From Pseudomonas frederiksbergensis (GTDB taxonomy: Bacteria > Pseudomonadota > Gammaproteobacteria > Pseudomonadales > Pseudomonadaceae), in contig NZ_MOBR01000023.1 of NCBI RefSeq assembly GCF_003732705.1, forward strand, positions 1 to 64,000: a DNA stretch of 64,000 bases. Direction: 5' to 3'. The position numbers were made by a program, and so were the translations under genes. This document shows, in pieces, positions 17,994 to 26,389 of the stretch; position 1 is the first letter of the stretch, and each line of letters opens with the position of its first letter. The notes under the pieces were generated by a model. It made no database searches. It was not told the DNA's origin and was given only the letters and a program-made list of their open reading frames with translations.

Positions 17994-18389
17994 TTATTTG
18001 CGCCGCACCGCTACACACTTAATCTCAACCAAAAGCCCCGGGTGTGCCAATTCACTCACACCGATGCATGTCCAGGCGCACAGCCCTTTGGGGAAGAGGC
18101 GGTTTTTCACCTCGCGAAACACCGCCATGTGCTTGGACATATCGACGTGATACGTGGTCATGTCCACCACGTCCTCGAAGGTGCAGCCTCCCGCCTCGAG
18201 CACCTCACGCAGGTTTTCCCAGGCGCAGATGAACTGCTGCTCAGGATCCTCGATCACTTGCAGGTCAGGCGTTCTGCCCACTTGGCCAGCACAGAACAGC
18301 GTGTCGCCGACCTTGACTGCAGGGGCATAACCCGCGCGTTCGACGATGGCTTTCATCGCGGCAGGAATGATGATTTCACGGTCCGACAT
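17994..18389 (-). CDS. RidA family protein (second copy)
   Basis: This 131-residue YjgF/RidA-type protein has LFCAGQVGRTPDLQV near the N-terminus and NLREVLEAGGCTFEDVVDMTTY in the middle. The C-terminal WTCIGVSELAHPGLLVEIK takes the place of the usual R-x-x-V segment. It lacks the Arg used by the RidA subgroup for enamine hydrolysis, so it belongs to another Rid subgroup with unclear activity. GGAG lies 8 bases before ATG 18389. It is 18 bp below the GlxA-type regulator and probably shares its transcript. Confidence 0.82.
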   Translation of the reverse strand: MSDREIIIPAAMKAIVERAGYAPAVKVGDTLFCAGQVGRTPDLQVIEDPEQQFICAWENLREVLEAGGCTFEDVVDMTTYHVDMSKHMAVFREVKNRLFPKGLCAWTCIGVSELAHPGLLVEIKCVAVRRK

Positions 18390-18407
18390 CAATGGGTCTC
18401 CGAAGGG

Positions 18408-19391
18408 TTATTTGACCAGCCGTGTTTCCTTGGAAGGCCGGTAGCCAAAGTACGAGCTGTAACATTTGCTGAAATGGCTGGGCGACACAAAACCGCAGGC
18501 TACTAGCACGTCCACTTGGGACAGTTCGGTGTGCTGAAGCAGTCGACGCGCCTCGGTAATGCGCAATTCCATGTAATAGCGTTGCGGCGTGGTGCCCAGT
18601 TGTTCCTTGAACAGACGCTCGAGTTGGCGACGGGAACGGCCGGCGTACACCGCCAGTTGCTCCAGCTCCAGCGGTTCTTCGAGGTTGGCAAACATCAACT
18701 TCACCACCTCGCGCAGCGGAGCGCTCACGCAGATATTTTCCGTCGGTTTAATGCGCCGGTAGCGGGATTCCTCGAACGCCAGAATGTCTTCGATGCCCTC
18801 GACCAAGGCCTTGTCGTGCAGGCCTTTGATCCAGTCCAGCGCCATGTGGAAGGCCCCGGAAGGACTCGATGCCGTAAGCCGGTCCCGATCAATGACATAG
18901 GGCTCACTGGTGACCTGCGTCGCTTTGGCGATTTCCGCGAGTGCGGGGCGATGCTCGGGGTGAATGGCGCAACGGTAGCCGTCAAGCAAACCGGCGCTGC
19001 CCAGGAACCAGGCGCCATTCCACAAACCGGCCAGAATGACACCATGATCAGCCGCGTTTCTCAGCAGGTTGGTCAACTCATCATTGGCTTTCAGTTCGGT
19101 GCGGTAGCCGCCACAGACGACCAGCAGATCCAGGTGTTGAATCTCCGAACCATCAAAACGGGCATCCGGCCGAATGACCAGGCCCAGATCGCTGACGACC
19201 TCGCCTTCACTCAGGCCAAACGTCCGGGTGGAAAACAACTTGGGGCGAAGCAGGTTCGCGGTGACTATCGTATCCAGCGCTTGCGTGAAGGCGGGTAACG
19301 AGAAATGTTCCAACAGCAAAAAGCCTGTCCGTGCCATGGGGACTGGCTCGCCAGACTGCTCATTCAAATAGCGGAGATTTTTCCCCTTCAT
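18408..19391 (-). CDS. GlxA-type AraC family transcriptional regulator
   Basis: This protein of about 327 residues has an N-terminal DJ-1/PfpI-like domain (FLLLEHFSLPAFTQAL to DLLVVCGGYRTEL, GLWNGAWFLGSAGLLDG) and a C-terminal AraC helix-turn-helix pair (LEQLAVYAGRSRRQLERLF, VDVLVACGFVSPSHFSKCY). In Pseudomonas, such regulators often control amino-acid or choline-derived catabolism. The start is uncertain. The ATG at 19391 has GGAGG too close, an ATG at 19337 begins the DJ-1 domain directly, and a TTG lies at 19421. It is probably co-transcribed with the RidA-like gene below. Confidence 0.88.
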   Translation of the reverse strand: MKGKNLRYLNEQSGEPVPMARTGFLLLEHFSLPAFTQALDTIVTANLLRPKLFSTRTFGLSEGEVVSDLGLVIRPDARFDGSEIQHLDLLVVCGGYRTELKANDELTNLLRNAADHGVILAGLWNGAWFLGSAGLLDGYRCAIHPEHRPALAEIAKATQVTSEPYVIDRDRLTASSPSGAFHMALDWIKGLHDKALVEGIEDILAFEESRYRRIKPTENICVSAPLREVVKLMFANLEEPLELEQLAVYAGRSRRQLERLFKEQLGTTPQRYYMELRITEARRLLQHTELSQVDVLVACGFVSPSHFSKCYSSYFGYRPSKETRLVK

Positions 19392-19503
19392 GCCTCCGCT
19401 GAATTGGCGTCGTTCGATCAAGGTCTGGGTTACTCGGTTATGGGGGCTGATGACCCGTCATGCTACCTCCAGACTGGTGTTCGGGCTATCGGGCTGAATT
19501 GAT

Positions 19504-19588
19504 TGTAGGAGCGAGGCTTGCCCGCGAAGAACGATGACGCGGTGTGTCAGGCCTGACGCCATCGCGAGCAAGCTTTGCTCCTACAGGG
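19504..19588. repeat. REP pair, copy 1 of an 85-bp duplicated unit
   Basis: This unit has two facing REP hairpins (TGTAGGAGCGAGGCTTGCC and its partner GCAAGCTTTGCTCCTACA). The same 85-bp unit recurs at 19650-19734 with a single C/T difference. Confidence 0.9.
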
Positions 19589-19602
19589 GATTGAAGCGAA
19601 AA

Positions 19603-19646
19603 GGTGACAGATCTATTTTCCTGAAAAATAAATCTGTCACCTTTTT
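19603..19646. repeat. GGTGACAG palindrome, compensated variant with T-tract
   Basis: The left arm begins GGTGACAGATCTATTTTC and the right arm ends AAATCTGTCACC, then a T run. Relative to the family consensus both arms changed together (GGGGACAG to GGTGACAG, CTGTCCCC to CTGTCACC), keeping the pairing. It is placed exactly between the two REP copies. Confidence 0.85.
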
Positions 19647-19649
19647 TAT

Positions 19650-19734
19650 TGTAGGAGCGAGGCTTGCCCGCGAAGAACGATGACGCGGTGTGTCAGGTCT
19701 GACGCCATCGCGAGCAAGCTTTGCTCCTACAGGG
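19650..19734. repeat. REP pair, copy 2 of an 85-bp duplicated unit
   Basis: This copy is identical to 19504-19588 except for one base. It ends 8 bp from the stop of the MFS gene. Confidence 0.9.
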
Positions 19735-19742
19735 TGTTGCGT

Positions 19743-21146
19743 TTACAGGTCAGTAATTTCCTTATGCTGCGGCACCAGCGCCTTCATCACGCTCCACGCC
19801 ACCAGGTAGGCCAGTGCGCAGATGGCAAACATGATCATGTAGCCGGTATGAATGTCGTTGATCGATTTGTAGTAGTCGAACACCCAACCGCCAATCTTGG
19901 TCATCACAACGCCGCCCAAGCCCCCGGCCATGCCGCCAATCCCCACCACCGAAGCCACGGTTTTCTGCGGGAACATGTCGGACACGGTGGTGAAGATATT
20001 GCACGACCACGCCTGGTGCGCCGACGCGCCAACACCAATCAACAACACCGGTACCCAGAAACTGATGTAACCGAACGGCTGCGCCAGCAACACCAGCAGC
20101 GGGAACAGCGCGATCACCAGCATGGCTTTCATGCGACCGTCATACGGCTTGTCACCGCGTGCCATGAAGTAGCTAGGGAACCAGCCGCCACCGATGCTGC
20201 CGACCATGGTCATGCTGTACAGCACGGCCAACGGAACCACGATGTCCGGGCCTTTCATGCCGTATTGCGCCGACAGATAAGTGGGCAGCCAGAACAGGAA
20301 GAACCACCACACGCCATCGGTCATGAACTTGCCGAAAGCAAAAGCCCAGGTCTGGCGATAGGTCAACAACTTGAACCACGAGACTTTCTTGACCACTTCG
20401 CCCGCCACCGGCGTGGCGATCACTTGCACCGGCTCATCACTGCGGATGTAAGCCAGTTCCGCGGCCGACAGGCGCTTTTGCTGCTCCGGCTTCTGGTACA
20501 GCGTGATCCACACGGCCACCCAGACGAAGCCCAACATGCCGATCACGATAAACGCCGCTTCCCAGCCCCACAGGCCCGCAATCAACGGCACGCAGATCGG
20601 CGCCAGGATCGCGCCCACGTTGGCGCCGGAGTTGAAGATGCCGGTCGCGAACGAGCGTTCTTTCTTCGGAAAGTATTCGGCAGTGGCCTTAATCGCGATC
20701 GGGAAGTTACCCGCCTCACCAATCGCCAGCACCGCGCGGGACAACATGAAACCAGCGATCGATACCGGAATGACTGCCAGGCCAAATGCGCTGCACACCG
20801 CAGCGATCCCCTCGCCCATCGGCACCGCAAACGCATGCATCATCGCACCCGTCGACCAGATGCCGATCGCCACCACAAACGCGGTTTTGGTGCCTATTTT
20901 GTCGACCACACGCCCCGCGAACAGCATGGAAATCGCATAGACAAACTGAAACACCGACGCGATGTTGGCGTAATCGGTATTACTCCAGCCAAATTCCGTC
21001 GATAGACCCGGCGCCAACAGACTGAGCACCTGGCGGTCGAGGTAGTTGACGGTGGTTGCAAAAAACAACAGCGCGCAGATCGTCCAGCGGTATTTGCCTA
21101 CGGCTTGGCCGACACGTTGCGCATTGATGGGCTCATTCAGATTCAT
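19743..21146 (-). CDS. MFS transporter, hexuronate/sugar-acid (ExuT-like) type
   Basis: This 467-residue major facilitator of the anion:cation symporter family has twelve hydrophobic segments. Typical elements are FFATTVNYLDRQVLSLLAP at the first helix, GEAGNFPIAIKATAEYFP in helix 4, and AHQAWSCNIFTTVSDMFP in helix 10, as in hexuronate and galactarate/glucarate carriers. It would import a sugar acid with protons. No catabolic genes adjoin it, so the substrate is inferred from family only. REP pairs follow the stop codon. Confidence 0.88.
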   Translation of the reverse strand: MNLNEPINAQRVGQAVGKYRWTICALLFFATTVNYLDRQVLSLLAPGLSTEFGWSNTDYANIASVFQFVYAISMLFAGRVVDKIGTKTAFVVAIGIWSTGAMMHAFAVPMGEGIAAVCSAFGLAVIPVSIAGFMLSRAVLAIGEAGNFPIAIKATAEYFPKKERSFATGIFNSGANVGAILAPICVPLIAGLWGWEAAFIVIGMLGFVWVAVWITLYQKPEQQKRLSAAELAYIRSDEPVQVIATPVAGEVVKKVSWFKLLTYRQTWAFAFGKFMTDGVWWFFLFWLPTYLSAQYGMKGPDIVVPLAVLYSMTMVGSIGGGWFPSYFMARGDKPYDGRMKAMLVIALFPLLVLLAQPFGYISFWVPVLLIGVGASAHQAWSCNIFTTVSDMFPQKTVASVVGIGGMAGGLGGVVMTKIGGWVFDYYKSINDIHTGYMIMFAICALAYLVAWSVMKALVPQHKEITDL

Positions 21147-21635
21147 AGCATCACTTTATTATTGGATTAGGGTGATGAACTCTCGACAACAACGCGAGAG
21201 TACAGGTGCACGTTCTCCATGCCCGGCGGCTGGAGTCAGACCTGTAGCAAGTGCTATGGGGCGTTTGTTGGAACCGTCGCCTGCAACGGACCGGACTGTG
21301 CATCCAGGCAAGCAGTCAGGATCGAACCACGGGGAGCGGCATTCGGGGAGGCGAGTACGCAGGTTGGATTCATGATGGGGCCGACACTCTTTTTTATTTT
21401 TAGGGTTCAACAGTCGATCTATCGTCTGTCGTCGTACAACTGTGCCTTTTATAGCGATGCTGATACCGGGCTGTCAATCTGAAAGATGGCCGTTCGTCTC
21501 GATAAAGGTAATTCGTGAATAGGCCGATTCTGCGCTGTGAGTGCCGAAGGCTGGCGTTTACATCACTGATTTTTTGCGAAGTGCCAGCCTGACAGGGTAG
21601 ATGAGCGCCGTTGTACGACAACCCATATGAAACGG
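21147..21635. other. 489-bp intergenic stretch
   Basis: No convincing gene is seen on either strand; the open frames here lack ribosome sites and protein-like composition. It holds the promoter region of the leftward MFS gene. Near 21550-21590 the matching pieces GGCTGGC and GCCAGCC can pair as a REP-like hairpin at the end of this stretch. Confidence 0.5.
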
Positions 21636-22094
21636 TCACTCCACCAACGAAACCAGACGCGGCTCCATTGAGGTCGCCAGCACATCCAGCAGTGCCAGGG
21701 TCACCGGCAACTTGAAACGCCGCCGCCCTGCACTGCCAGGATTGAGATAAAGCCGTTCGCCCCGCCATTCAATCAGTGGCTTATGTGAATGTCCGGTGAT
21801 CACCAGCCTGACGTCCGCATCGAGTTCAATCGGGACGTCGGCCACGTCATGCACCAGTAGCGTCTTCCAGCCATGGAGGTCGAAATGCAGAAGATCGGGA
21901 ATCTGCTTTGCCCAGGTCGCGTCCAGGTCGTTGTTGCCGCGCACGACGTACAACGGAGCAATGGCCGTCAGTTGATCAAGGATTTCAGCGCTACCAATGT
22001 CACCCGCATGAATGATCCGCTCACAACCCTCCAGCGCAGCCACCGCTTCGGTGCGCAGCAGACCATGGGTGTCGGAAATCACGCCAATTTTCAT
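21636..22094 (-). CDS. metallophosphoesterase, YfcE/MJ0936-like
   Basis: This 152-residue calcineurin-like phosphoesterase has all metal-binding motifs in order: GVISDTHG (residues 3-10), HAGDIG, YVVRGNND, LVHD and VITGHSHKP. Such small enzymes are Mn-dependent phosphodiesterases. They lack a cap domain, and the in vivo substrate is unclear. The ATG at 22094 is chosen because GGAG lies 6 bases before it. It stands alone. Confidence 0.92.
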   Translation of the reverse strand: MKIGVISDTHGLLRTEAVAALEGCERIIHAGDIGSAEILDQLTAIAPLYVVRGNNDLDATWAKQIPDLLHFDLHGWKTLLVHDVADVPIELDADVRLVITGHSHKPLIEWRGERLYLNPGSAGRRRFKLPVTLALLDVLATSMEPRLVSLVE

Positions 22095-22289
22095 GTACAA
22101 CTCCAGATAGATGAATGACCTCGCCGTCGGTCATTGCCATTGAACTCTCGCAACACGAGCACCGTCCAGCGCGCCTTCAATCCGGCAATCTTCCCTCCAG
22201 AAATCAATAAGTAACCGCGGCTGAAAAATCCTTTGAATTTTTTTCTGACGGCACCACTCCCTTAACTATGAGCAAATGGAGGGGGCCTC

Positions 22290-22544
22290 ATGAAGACCGA
22301 TCTTTACGTCATTGAATACAAGCTTCACGGACAAACGAAGTCATTCATCATCCGCGCGCAAAGCATGAGCAATGCCCAAGCTTGGCACTGGGCGAGTTGT
22401 GATGCGGGGATTGCGCCGATACCGAAGCCCGGCAGGCCGCCGCTTAAAGTCGTGTCCAAACCCCAGGCGGAAAAGTATGGGCTGACCGAAGTGAAGTGGC
22501 GGGAGTCGGCGACGTTGAACTGGACAGAGGTATCGACGTCATGA
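22290..22544 (+). CDS. DUF6555-like small protein
   Basis: This 84-residue protein of unknown role matches a Pseudomonas-specific small family. It has YVIEYKLHGQTKSFIIRA, MSNAQAWHWASCDAGI and KPQAEKYGLTEVKW. There is no signal peptide or membrane segment. A strong GGAGGGGGC ribosome site precedes ATG 22290. It is followed 73 bp later by another small unknown protein in the same direction. Confidence 0.75.
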   Translation: MKTDLYVIEYKLHGQTKSFIIRAQSMSNAQAWHWASCDAGIAPIPKPGRPPLKVVSKPQAEKYGLTEVKWRESATLNWTEVSTS

Positions 22545-22617
22545 GCGGTGCCCGGCGGAGAGTGACGCCTGGGCTATGATCCATTGCGTCAGCCCGAAAC
22601 CTAATGAGTACCAGCCA

Positions 22618-23022
22618 ATGAACGCAACCAAAGACTCGGCGCGTGTATTGTTCATCGGGCAAGAGCCTGAGACCGTGGACTTCTCCGACCCTGCCCTCCC
22701 CCCGGGCTTTGACGCGGCGAAAATACATGCGGGCATCGCTTCCGGCATGCAGCAGATGACTGATCGCGGCTGGAACGCCGACCTGCTGTTGGTACGGCCC
22801 GACAACAGCGCTGCCCTAGATGTGGAGCGCCAGTTACTCGCGAGTCGCTACGACTGCGTGGTGATGGGTGGCGGGCTGCGCATCCCCGCCAAAAGCTTGC
22901 TGTTGTTCGAAGCGTTGATCAATGCAGTGCACAAAGCGGCGCCGGATGCCGCCATTGCGTTTAATACGTCACCGCAAGATACGGCGGATGCGGCGGCGCG
23001 GTGGTTGAAGGTTGTTCGCTGA
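22618..23022 (+). CDS. conserved hypothetical protein with Rossmann-like fold
   Basis: This 134-residue protein begins with a beta strand (ARVLFIGQEPETVDF). Its middle predicts a response-regulator-like or flavodoxin-like alternation (DLLLVRPDNSAALDVERQL, YDCVVMGGGLRI), and it ends with DAAARWLKVV. I recall similar proteins in Pseudomonas without a known function. ATG 22618 starts the conserved part; an in-frame start at 22576 lacks a ribosome site. Confidence 0.65.
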   Translation: MNATKDSARVLFIGQEPETVDFSDPALPPGFDAAKIHAGIASGMQQMTDRGWNADLLLVRPDNSAALDVERQLLASRYDCVVMGGGLRIPAKSLLLFEALINAVHKAAPDAAIAFNTSPQDTADAAARWLKVVR

Positions 23023-23056
23023 TCGCCGCGCAATGGACCTGACGGGTGTCGGCGAT

Positions 23057-23677
23057 TCAGCCGATATCGACGTTCAAGGCGATGTCCCAAGTGCCAGCGC
23101 CGTTTTTCGCCAGGCCGATCATCATCAGGCCGAGGGCTTCGAGCGTCTGGGCCATGTGCAGGCCGCCGACATCCAACGGGCGCAGCCCGAGACTCTCGAT
23201 GAACGTCGAGACGCGCGCCTTGGCCTGCGGATCGTCGGCGGCAATGAACGCGTCGAGGCGCCCACCCTTAGCAAGTACGTGGCCGAAGAGGGTGTTGAAT
23301 GCCTTCACGACATGCGCGCTGGCGGGAACGATCCTGGCAATCTCCTGGGCACCAGAACTGCCGGCGGGAGAAACGAGGCCCGTGAGGTCCGGAGAGGCCG
23401 TGTTGGTGATGTCGATGATCACCTTGCCGTCGAGCGCGTCTCCGTAATCGGCCACCACCGACGCCGCACCGGCATACGGCACGGCGAGGATGACGATGTC
23501 GCCGGCCGGAATGGCCCCGTACGTCCCTGTGGTCGCTCCGGCCGCGAGCTTGTCAGCCAGCGCCTGCGCCTTGGCGGGGTCGCGGCTGACCACCTCGACG
23601 GTGTATCCCGCTTTGGCGGTACGACCGGCGATCGCCGCGGCCATGCCTCCTGAACCGATGATGCTGATAGTGCTCAT
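23057..23677 (-). CDS. NADPH-dependent F420 reductase-like oxidoreductase
   Basis: This 206-residue protein has an N-terminal dinucleotide-binding fold (TISIIGSGGMAAAIAGR, residues 3-19) with SRDPAKA at beta 2, where Ser-Arg suits NADP. GDIVILAVPYAGA follows, and HVVKAFNTLFGHVLA is a family signature of the 8-hydroxy-5-deazaflavin:NADPH oxidoreductase-like group. Most Pseudomonas do not make F420, so the partner is probably a flavin or other small substrate (inferred). GAGGAACTGCAC precedes ATG 23677. A decayed piece of a paralogue sits at 24865-25025. Confidence 0.85.
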   Translation of the reverse strand: MSTISIIGSGGMAAAIAGRTAKAGYTVEVVSRDPAKAQALADKLAAGATTGTYGAIPAGDIVILAVPYAGAASVVADYGDALDGKVIIDITNTASPDLTGLVSPAGSSGAQEIARIVPASAHVVKAFNTLFGHVLAKGGRLDAFIAADDPQAKARVSTFIESLGLRPLDVGGLHMAQTLEALGLMMIGLAKNGAGTWDIALNVDIG

Positions 23678-23873
23678 GTGCAGTTCCTCGTGAATTAGCG
23701 TTTTGCTCGTTGTCTCGACTGCATCCCACGATTGAGATCCCGGGTGTGCCGAGCTGCGTGCGTCATTCCTCATGCCATCCCCGGGTCGACAGAATCGTTA
23801 CCCGAACGGATTACGCATCGCGACATTGCTGTGCGCCGGGGCCGTTGCGCCCCGGCGCCCTCCTCAGCTCAAC

Positions 23874-24812
23874 TCAGCCGGCAGGGAAGTAATGGCCGTT
23901 GTCCAGGTCCTCGAGCAGGCCGGGCTGAACAGGCTTCCAGCCGAGGGTCTGGCGGGTGATTAGGTTGGACGCCGGGAGGTCCAGGGTGACCAGATTCGCG
24001 AGGAATCCAAAGTATCCCGGCAGCATCAGTACGTCCGCTGGAATGCTCACGGCCGGCACGCCCAGACGGCTGCCAATGGCCTCGGCGATCTCGCGGAACC
24101 GGATGCCCTCACTCTCGACCCCGTGCCAATATTTGCCAGCCTCACCCTTCTCAAGCGCCAGGCGGAACAAGATGGCGAGGTCCCGGGCGTGTACGGCCGG
24201 CCACCGGTTCGCGCCTTCTCCCGGGTAACCGATGACGCCTTTTTCCTTCGCCAGCCCGATCAACAATGGAAGAAAGGCGACGTCGGTCGTGCTGTGCGCG
24301 ATTGTAGGAATCCGCACGATCGACGACCGCACGCCCCGCTCTGCGAGGCCGATCACGGTGGTTTCGACGATGTTGCGAACCCGCAAGGTTCCCTTGTACG
24401 CATCGCCGCCGGGAAGTGACGGGTCTTCCTCGGTGGCTGGTCGGCCCAGCTTTTCCCACCCGGGCCCACCGATGCTCCCCGACACGACCAGCGGCTTGCC
24501 GCTTCCAGCCAGCGCCTCGCCGTACGCGAGCATGATCTGGAGTTCCGCAGCGGCCACGGCGTCGATCCCGCCAGTGGGCAGCAGGTCTTGCCGGTGCGCG
24601 ACATGAATAACGCCGTCGGCGTCCGCCGCCGCAACCTTGAGCCCCTCGAGTTCGGAAATATCCCCGCGACGCACCTTGGCGCCGAGCGCGATCAGCGCAG
24701 CCGCGGACTTGTCGGACCGGGCCAGGCCGGTGACCTCGTGGCCAGCGGCGATGAGCTCGGGAATGATGTACGAACCGATATGGCCGGTTCCGCCAGTGAC
24801 TAAAACGTGCAT
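23874..24812 (-). CDS. NAD-dependent epimerase/dehydratase (extended SDR)
   Basis: This 312-residue extended short-chain dehydrogenase-like protein has an N-terminal GGTGHIGSYI nucleotide motif (residues 7-16) and DADGVIHVAH at beta 4. Its catalytic area is atypical: DAYKGTLRVRN carries Tyr-Lys but without the spacing of classic YxxxK. The C-terminal half (YWHGVESEGIRFREIAEAIG) resembles the substrate domain of NmrA or epimerase proteins. It lies in the HxlR/oxidoreductase block, downstream of a pseudogene remnant and divergent from the HxlR gene at 25186. Confidence 0.85.
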   Translation of the reverse strand: MHVLVTGGTGHIGSYIIPELIAAGHEVTGLARSDKSAAALIALGAKVRRGDISELEGLKVAAADADGVIHVAHRQDLLPTGGIDAVAAAELQIMLAYGEALAGSGKPLVVSGSIGGPGWEKLGRPATEEDPSLPGGDAYKGTLRVRNIVETTVIGLAERGVRSSIVRIPTIAHSTTDVAFLPLLIGLAKEKGVIGYPGEGANRWPAVHARDLAILFRLALEKGEAGKYWHGVESEGIRFREIAEAIGSRLGVPAVSIPADVLMLPGYFGFLANLVTLDLPASNLITRQTLGWKPVQPGLLEDLDNGHYFPAG

Positions 24813-24864
24813 GTTAAGACTCCATATGCGTGATGTGATGCGAGAAATGGTGATACGGGAACGT

Positions 24865-25025
24865 TCAGCCGAGATGGCTGACGCCGATTGAGAAGTGGGT
24901 GTGCTTGACGGAGTGGGCGATGAGGCCTAGCGGCAGCAGGCAGACATGCGAGCCAGAAACAGCGGGCCTAGGCCGCCGTTCGCAGCGGCCATGTCACCTG
25001 AGCCAATAATGCTGATAGTGCTCAT
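24865..25025 (-). pseudogene. remnant of an F420-reductase-like gene (internal deletion)
   Basis: The ATG at 25025 with AAGGAAACTGCGC before it begins MSTISIIGSGDMAAA, almost identical to the start of the intact gene at 23677. The reading then loses frame, and a different frame gives GLIAHSVKHTHFSIGVSHLG followed by a stop at 24865. The piece keeps its start and probably its last codons but has lost most of the middle. It faces the HxlR regulator, whose original target it may have been. Confidence 0.7.
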
Positions 25026-25118
25026 GCGCAGTTTCCTTGCAGGTATAGGGTTGATCATTTCATGGCTGCTGGTGCGATCCGACGAACTCACTCAACGTAA
25101 GATCCATGCTGGTCTTTT

Positions 25119-25137
25119 CACTTGTAAAAAGCAAGTG
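25119..25137. promoter_or_regulatory. operator-like inverted repeat 1
   Basis: CACTTG and CAAGTG form perfect 6-bp arms around TAAAAAG. It lies 49 bp before the HxlR start, between that gene and the divergent remnant, and is a probable HxlR-binding site. Confidence 0.6.
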
Positions 25138-25151
25138 ATCTATTGAGTTTT

Positions 25152-25168
25152 ACTTGCGACATGCAAGC
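25152..25168. promoter_or_regulatory. operator-like inverted repeat 2
   Basis: ACTTGC and GCAAGC flank GACAT. The half-site ACTTG is shared with the repeat at 25119, and the centres are 32 bp apart, about three helical turns. It ends 17 bp before the HxlR start, suggesting autoregulation. Confidence 0.55.
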
Positions 25169-25185
25169 GATGCTAAGATCCAGCC

Positions 25186-25638
25186 ATGAAGACAACTCTT
25201 AAAGAAGACTTTCGATCCCACTGCGCGGTGAACTACGGCGTGGAGATTTTCGGCGACCGATGGTCGCTCTTGATCATTCGCGACATCATTTTTGTTGGAA
25301 AGAAGACGTATGGCGATTTCCTGAAATCGGAAGAGGGAATCGCGACCAATGTTCTTGCTTCCCGACTGGCCTTTCTTGAGGAGCAAGGCGTTCTGTCGAA
25401 GGCGCCCAACCCCGACGACAAGCGCAAGGACTTTTACACGTTGACCGAGAAGGGCCTGGATCTGATTCCAATCGTGATCAGCATTGTGCTCTGGAGTGCG
25501 AAGCATGATTCGAAGTCGTACGTGCGGCGCCGCGAGGAGTTTGTTGCTCGATTAAGTCAAAACCCCATGCAGGTGAGCGAGGAAGTGAAGGCGCTGGTGC
25601 GCGATGGCGGGTGCCTCTTTCCTGAGAGCGGGGGCTGA
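25186..25638 (+). CDS. HxlR family transcriptional regulator
   Basis: This 150-residue winged-helix protein of the HxlR group has the signature EIFGDRWSLLIIRDIIF (residues about 20-36), LASRLAFLEEQGVL and DFYTLTEKGLDLIPIV. A single Cys lies before the HTH (HCAVNYG), a place where some HxlR proteins sense electrophiles. Two ACTTG-type inverted repeats lie directly upstream. It is divergent from an F420-reductase remnant and an SDR gene. Confidence 0.92.
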   Translation: MKTTLKEDFRSHCAVNYGVEIFGDRWSLLIIRDIIFVGKKTYGDFLKSEEGIATNVLASRLAFLEEQGVLSKAPNPDDKRKDFYTLTEKGLDLIPIVISIVLWSAKHDSKSYVRRREEFVARLSQNPMQVSEEVKALVRDGGCLFPESGG

Positions 25639-25719
25639 ACAAGGCGGCAAACACGCCCTGTCACGGCGCGCAAACCAGATGCACACACCTTGCGCCCCGC
25701 GCCAGTGCTTGCGCGTCCA

Positions 25720-26319
25720 TCAGTCGAACTTGACCAAGTCCTTGAAGATCAATTGACCCCAGCTATTTCCGCGTGCCTGCACAAGCAATCCACCTTCCGA
25801 AAGCCCACCCAGTTTGATCGGCGAGAACCCGAGATTTTCTGCAAGCGCACCAATCTCCGCTGCGGCGCCGTCATCGTCGCTCGCCAGGAACACGACTCTC
25901 CTGCCACCCTGTACAGCCGGATCCTGGCCAAGCACGGCGGCGCCCAAATGGTTGAAGCCCTTGACCAGTCGTCCGCCCGTGAAGGCCTGCGCAACGACCC
26001 TGGAAGAAGGCTCTCCTCCCAGGTCCTCAGGGGACACGCCGTAGGCATTGGTCACATCGATGATGGTCTTTCCCTTCCAGGTCGGCAGCACCTTCGCGAC
26101 CTCCGGGTGCGACTCGAAACGGACAGCCAGAAAGATGATGTCCGCTTTGACCGCGTCCGCCAGTTTTGTGGGAATGATCTGAGGGCCGATGGCGGCCGCG
26201 GCGGATGCAAAGCTTTGCGGGTCGTGGGTGGTTGCAACGGATACTTCGATGCCATTGCGGGCAAACGACTTGGCCAAGGCCTGGCCGATATTGCCGAAGC
26301 CGATAATTGCGTAGCTCAT
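25720..26319 (-). CDS. NADPH-dependent F420 reductase-like / NAD(P)-binding oxidoreductase
   Basis: This 199-residue protein has an N-terminal YAIIGFGNIGQALAKSF Rossmann motif (residues 3-19), ADIIFLAVRFESHPEV, IIDVTNAYGVSPEDLGG and LVKGFNHLGAAVL, which is the FNTL-type signature of the F420-reductase-like family. The C-terminal strand region ends NSWGQLIFKDLVKFD. It is a distant paralogue of the gene at 23057. It lies 70 bp below an SDR gene and probably shares the promoter controlled by the HxlR at 27237. Confidence 0.85.
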   Translation of the reverse strand: MSYAIIGFGNIGQALAKSFARNGIEVSVATTHDPQSFASAAAAIGPQIIPTKLADAVKADIIFLAVRFESHPEVAKVLPTWKGKTIIDVTNAYGVSPEDLGGEPSSRVVAQAFTGGRLVKGFNHLGAAVLGQDPAVQGGRRVVFLASDDDGAAAEIGALAENLGFSPIKLGGLSEGGLLVQARGNSWGQLIFKDLVKFD

Positions 26320-26389
26320 AAATTCTCCAGAGGTTTACCGAGTTCTACGGCGCTCCGAATAATCGAATGGAGCGCCTGGGCGTAGGGCG

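Noticed and set aside
19680..21005. Open frame of 441 codons on the plus strand
   Set aside because: It is antisense to the MFS transporter and very rich in His, Arg and Gln, as expected for a shadow of a membrane-protein gene.
21159..21482. Small overlapping open frames on both strands
   Set aside because: Neither strand shows a ribosome site or protein-like sequence; this appears to be an untranslated gap.
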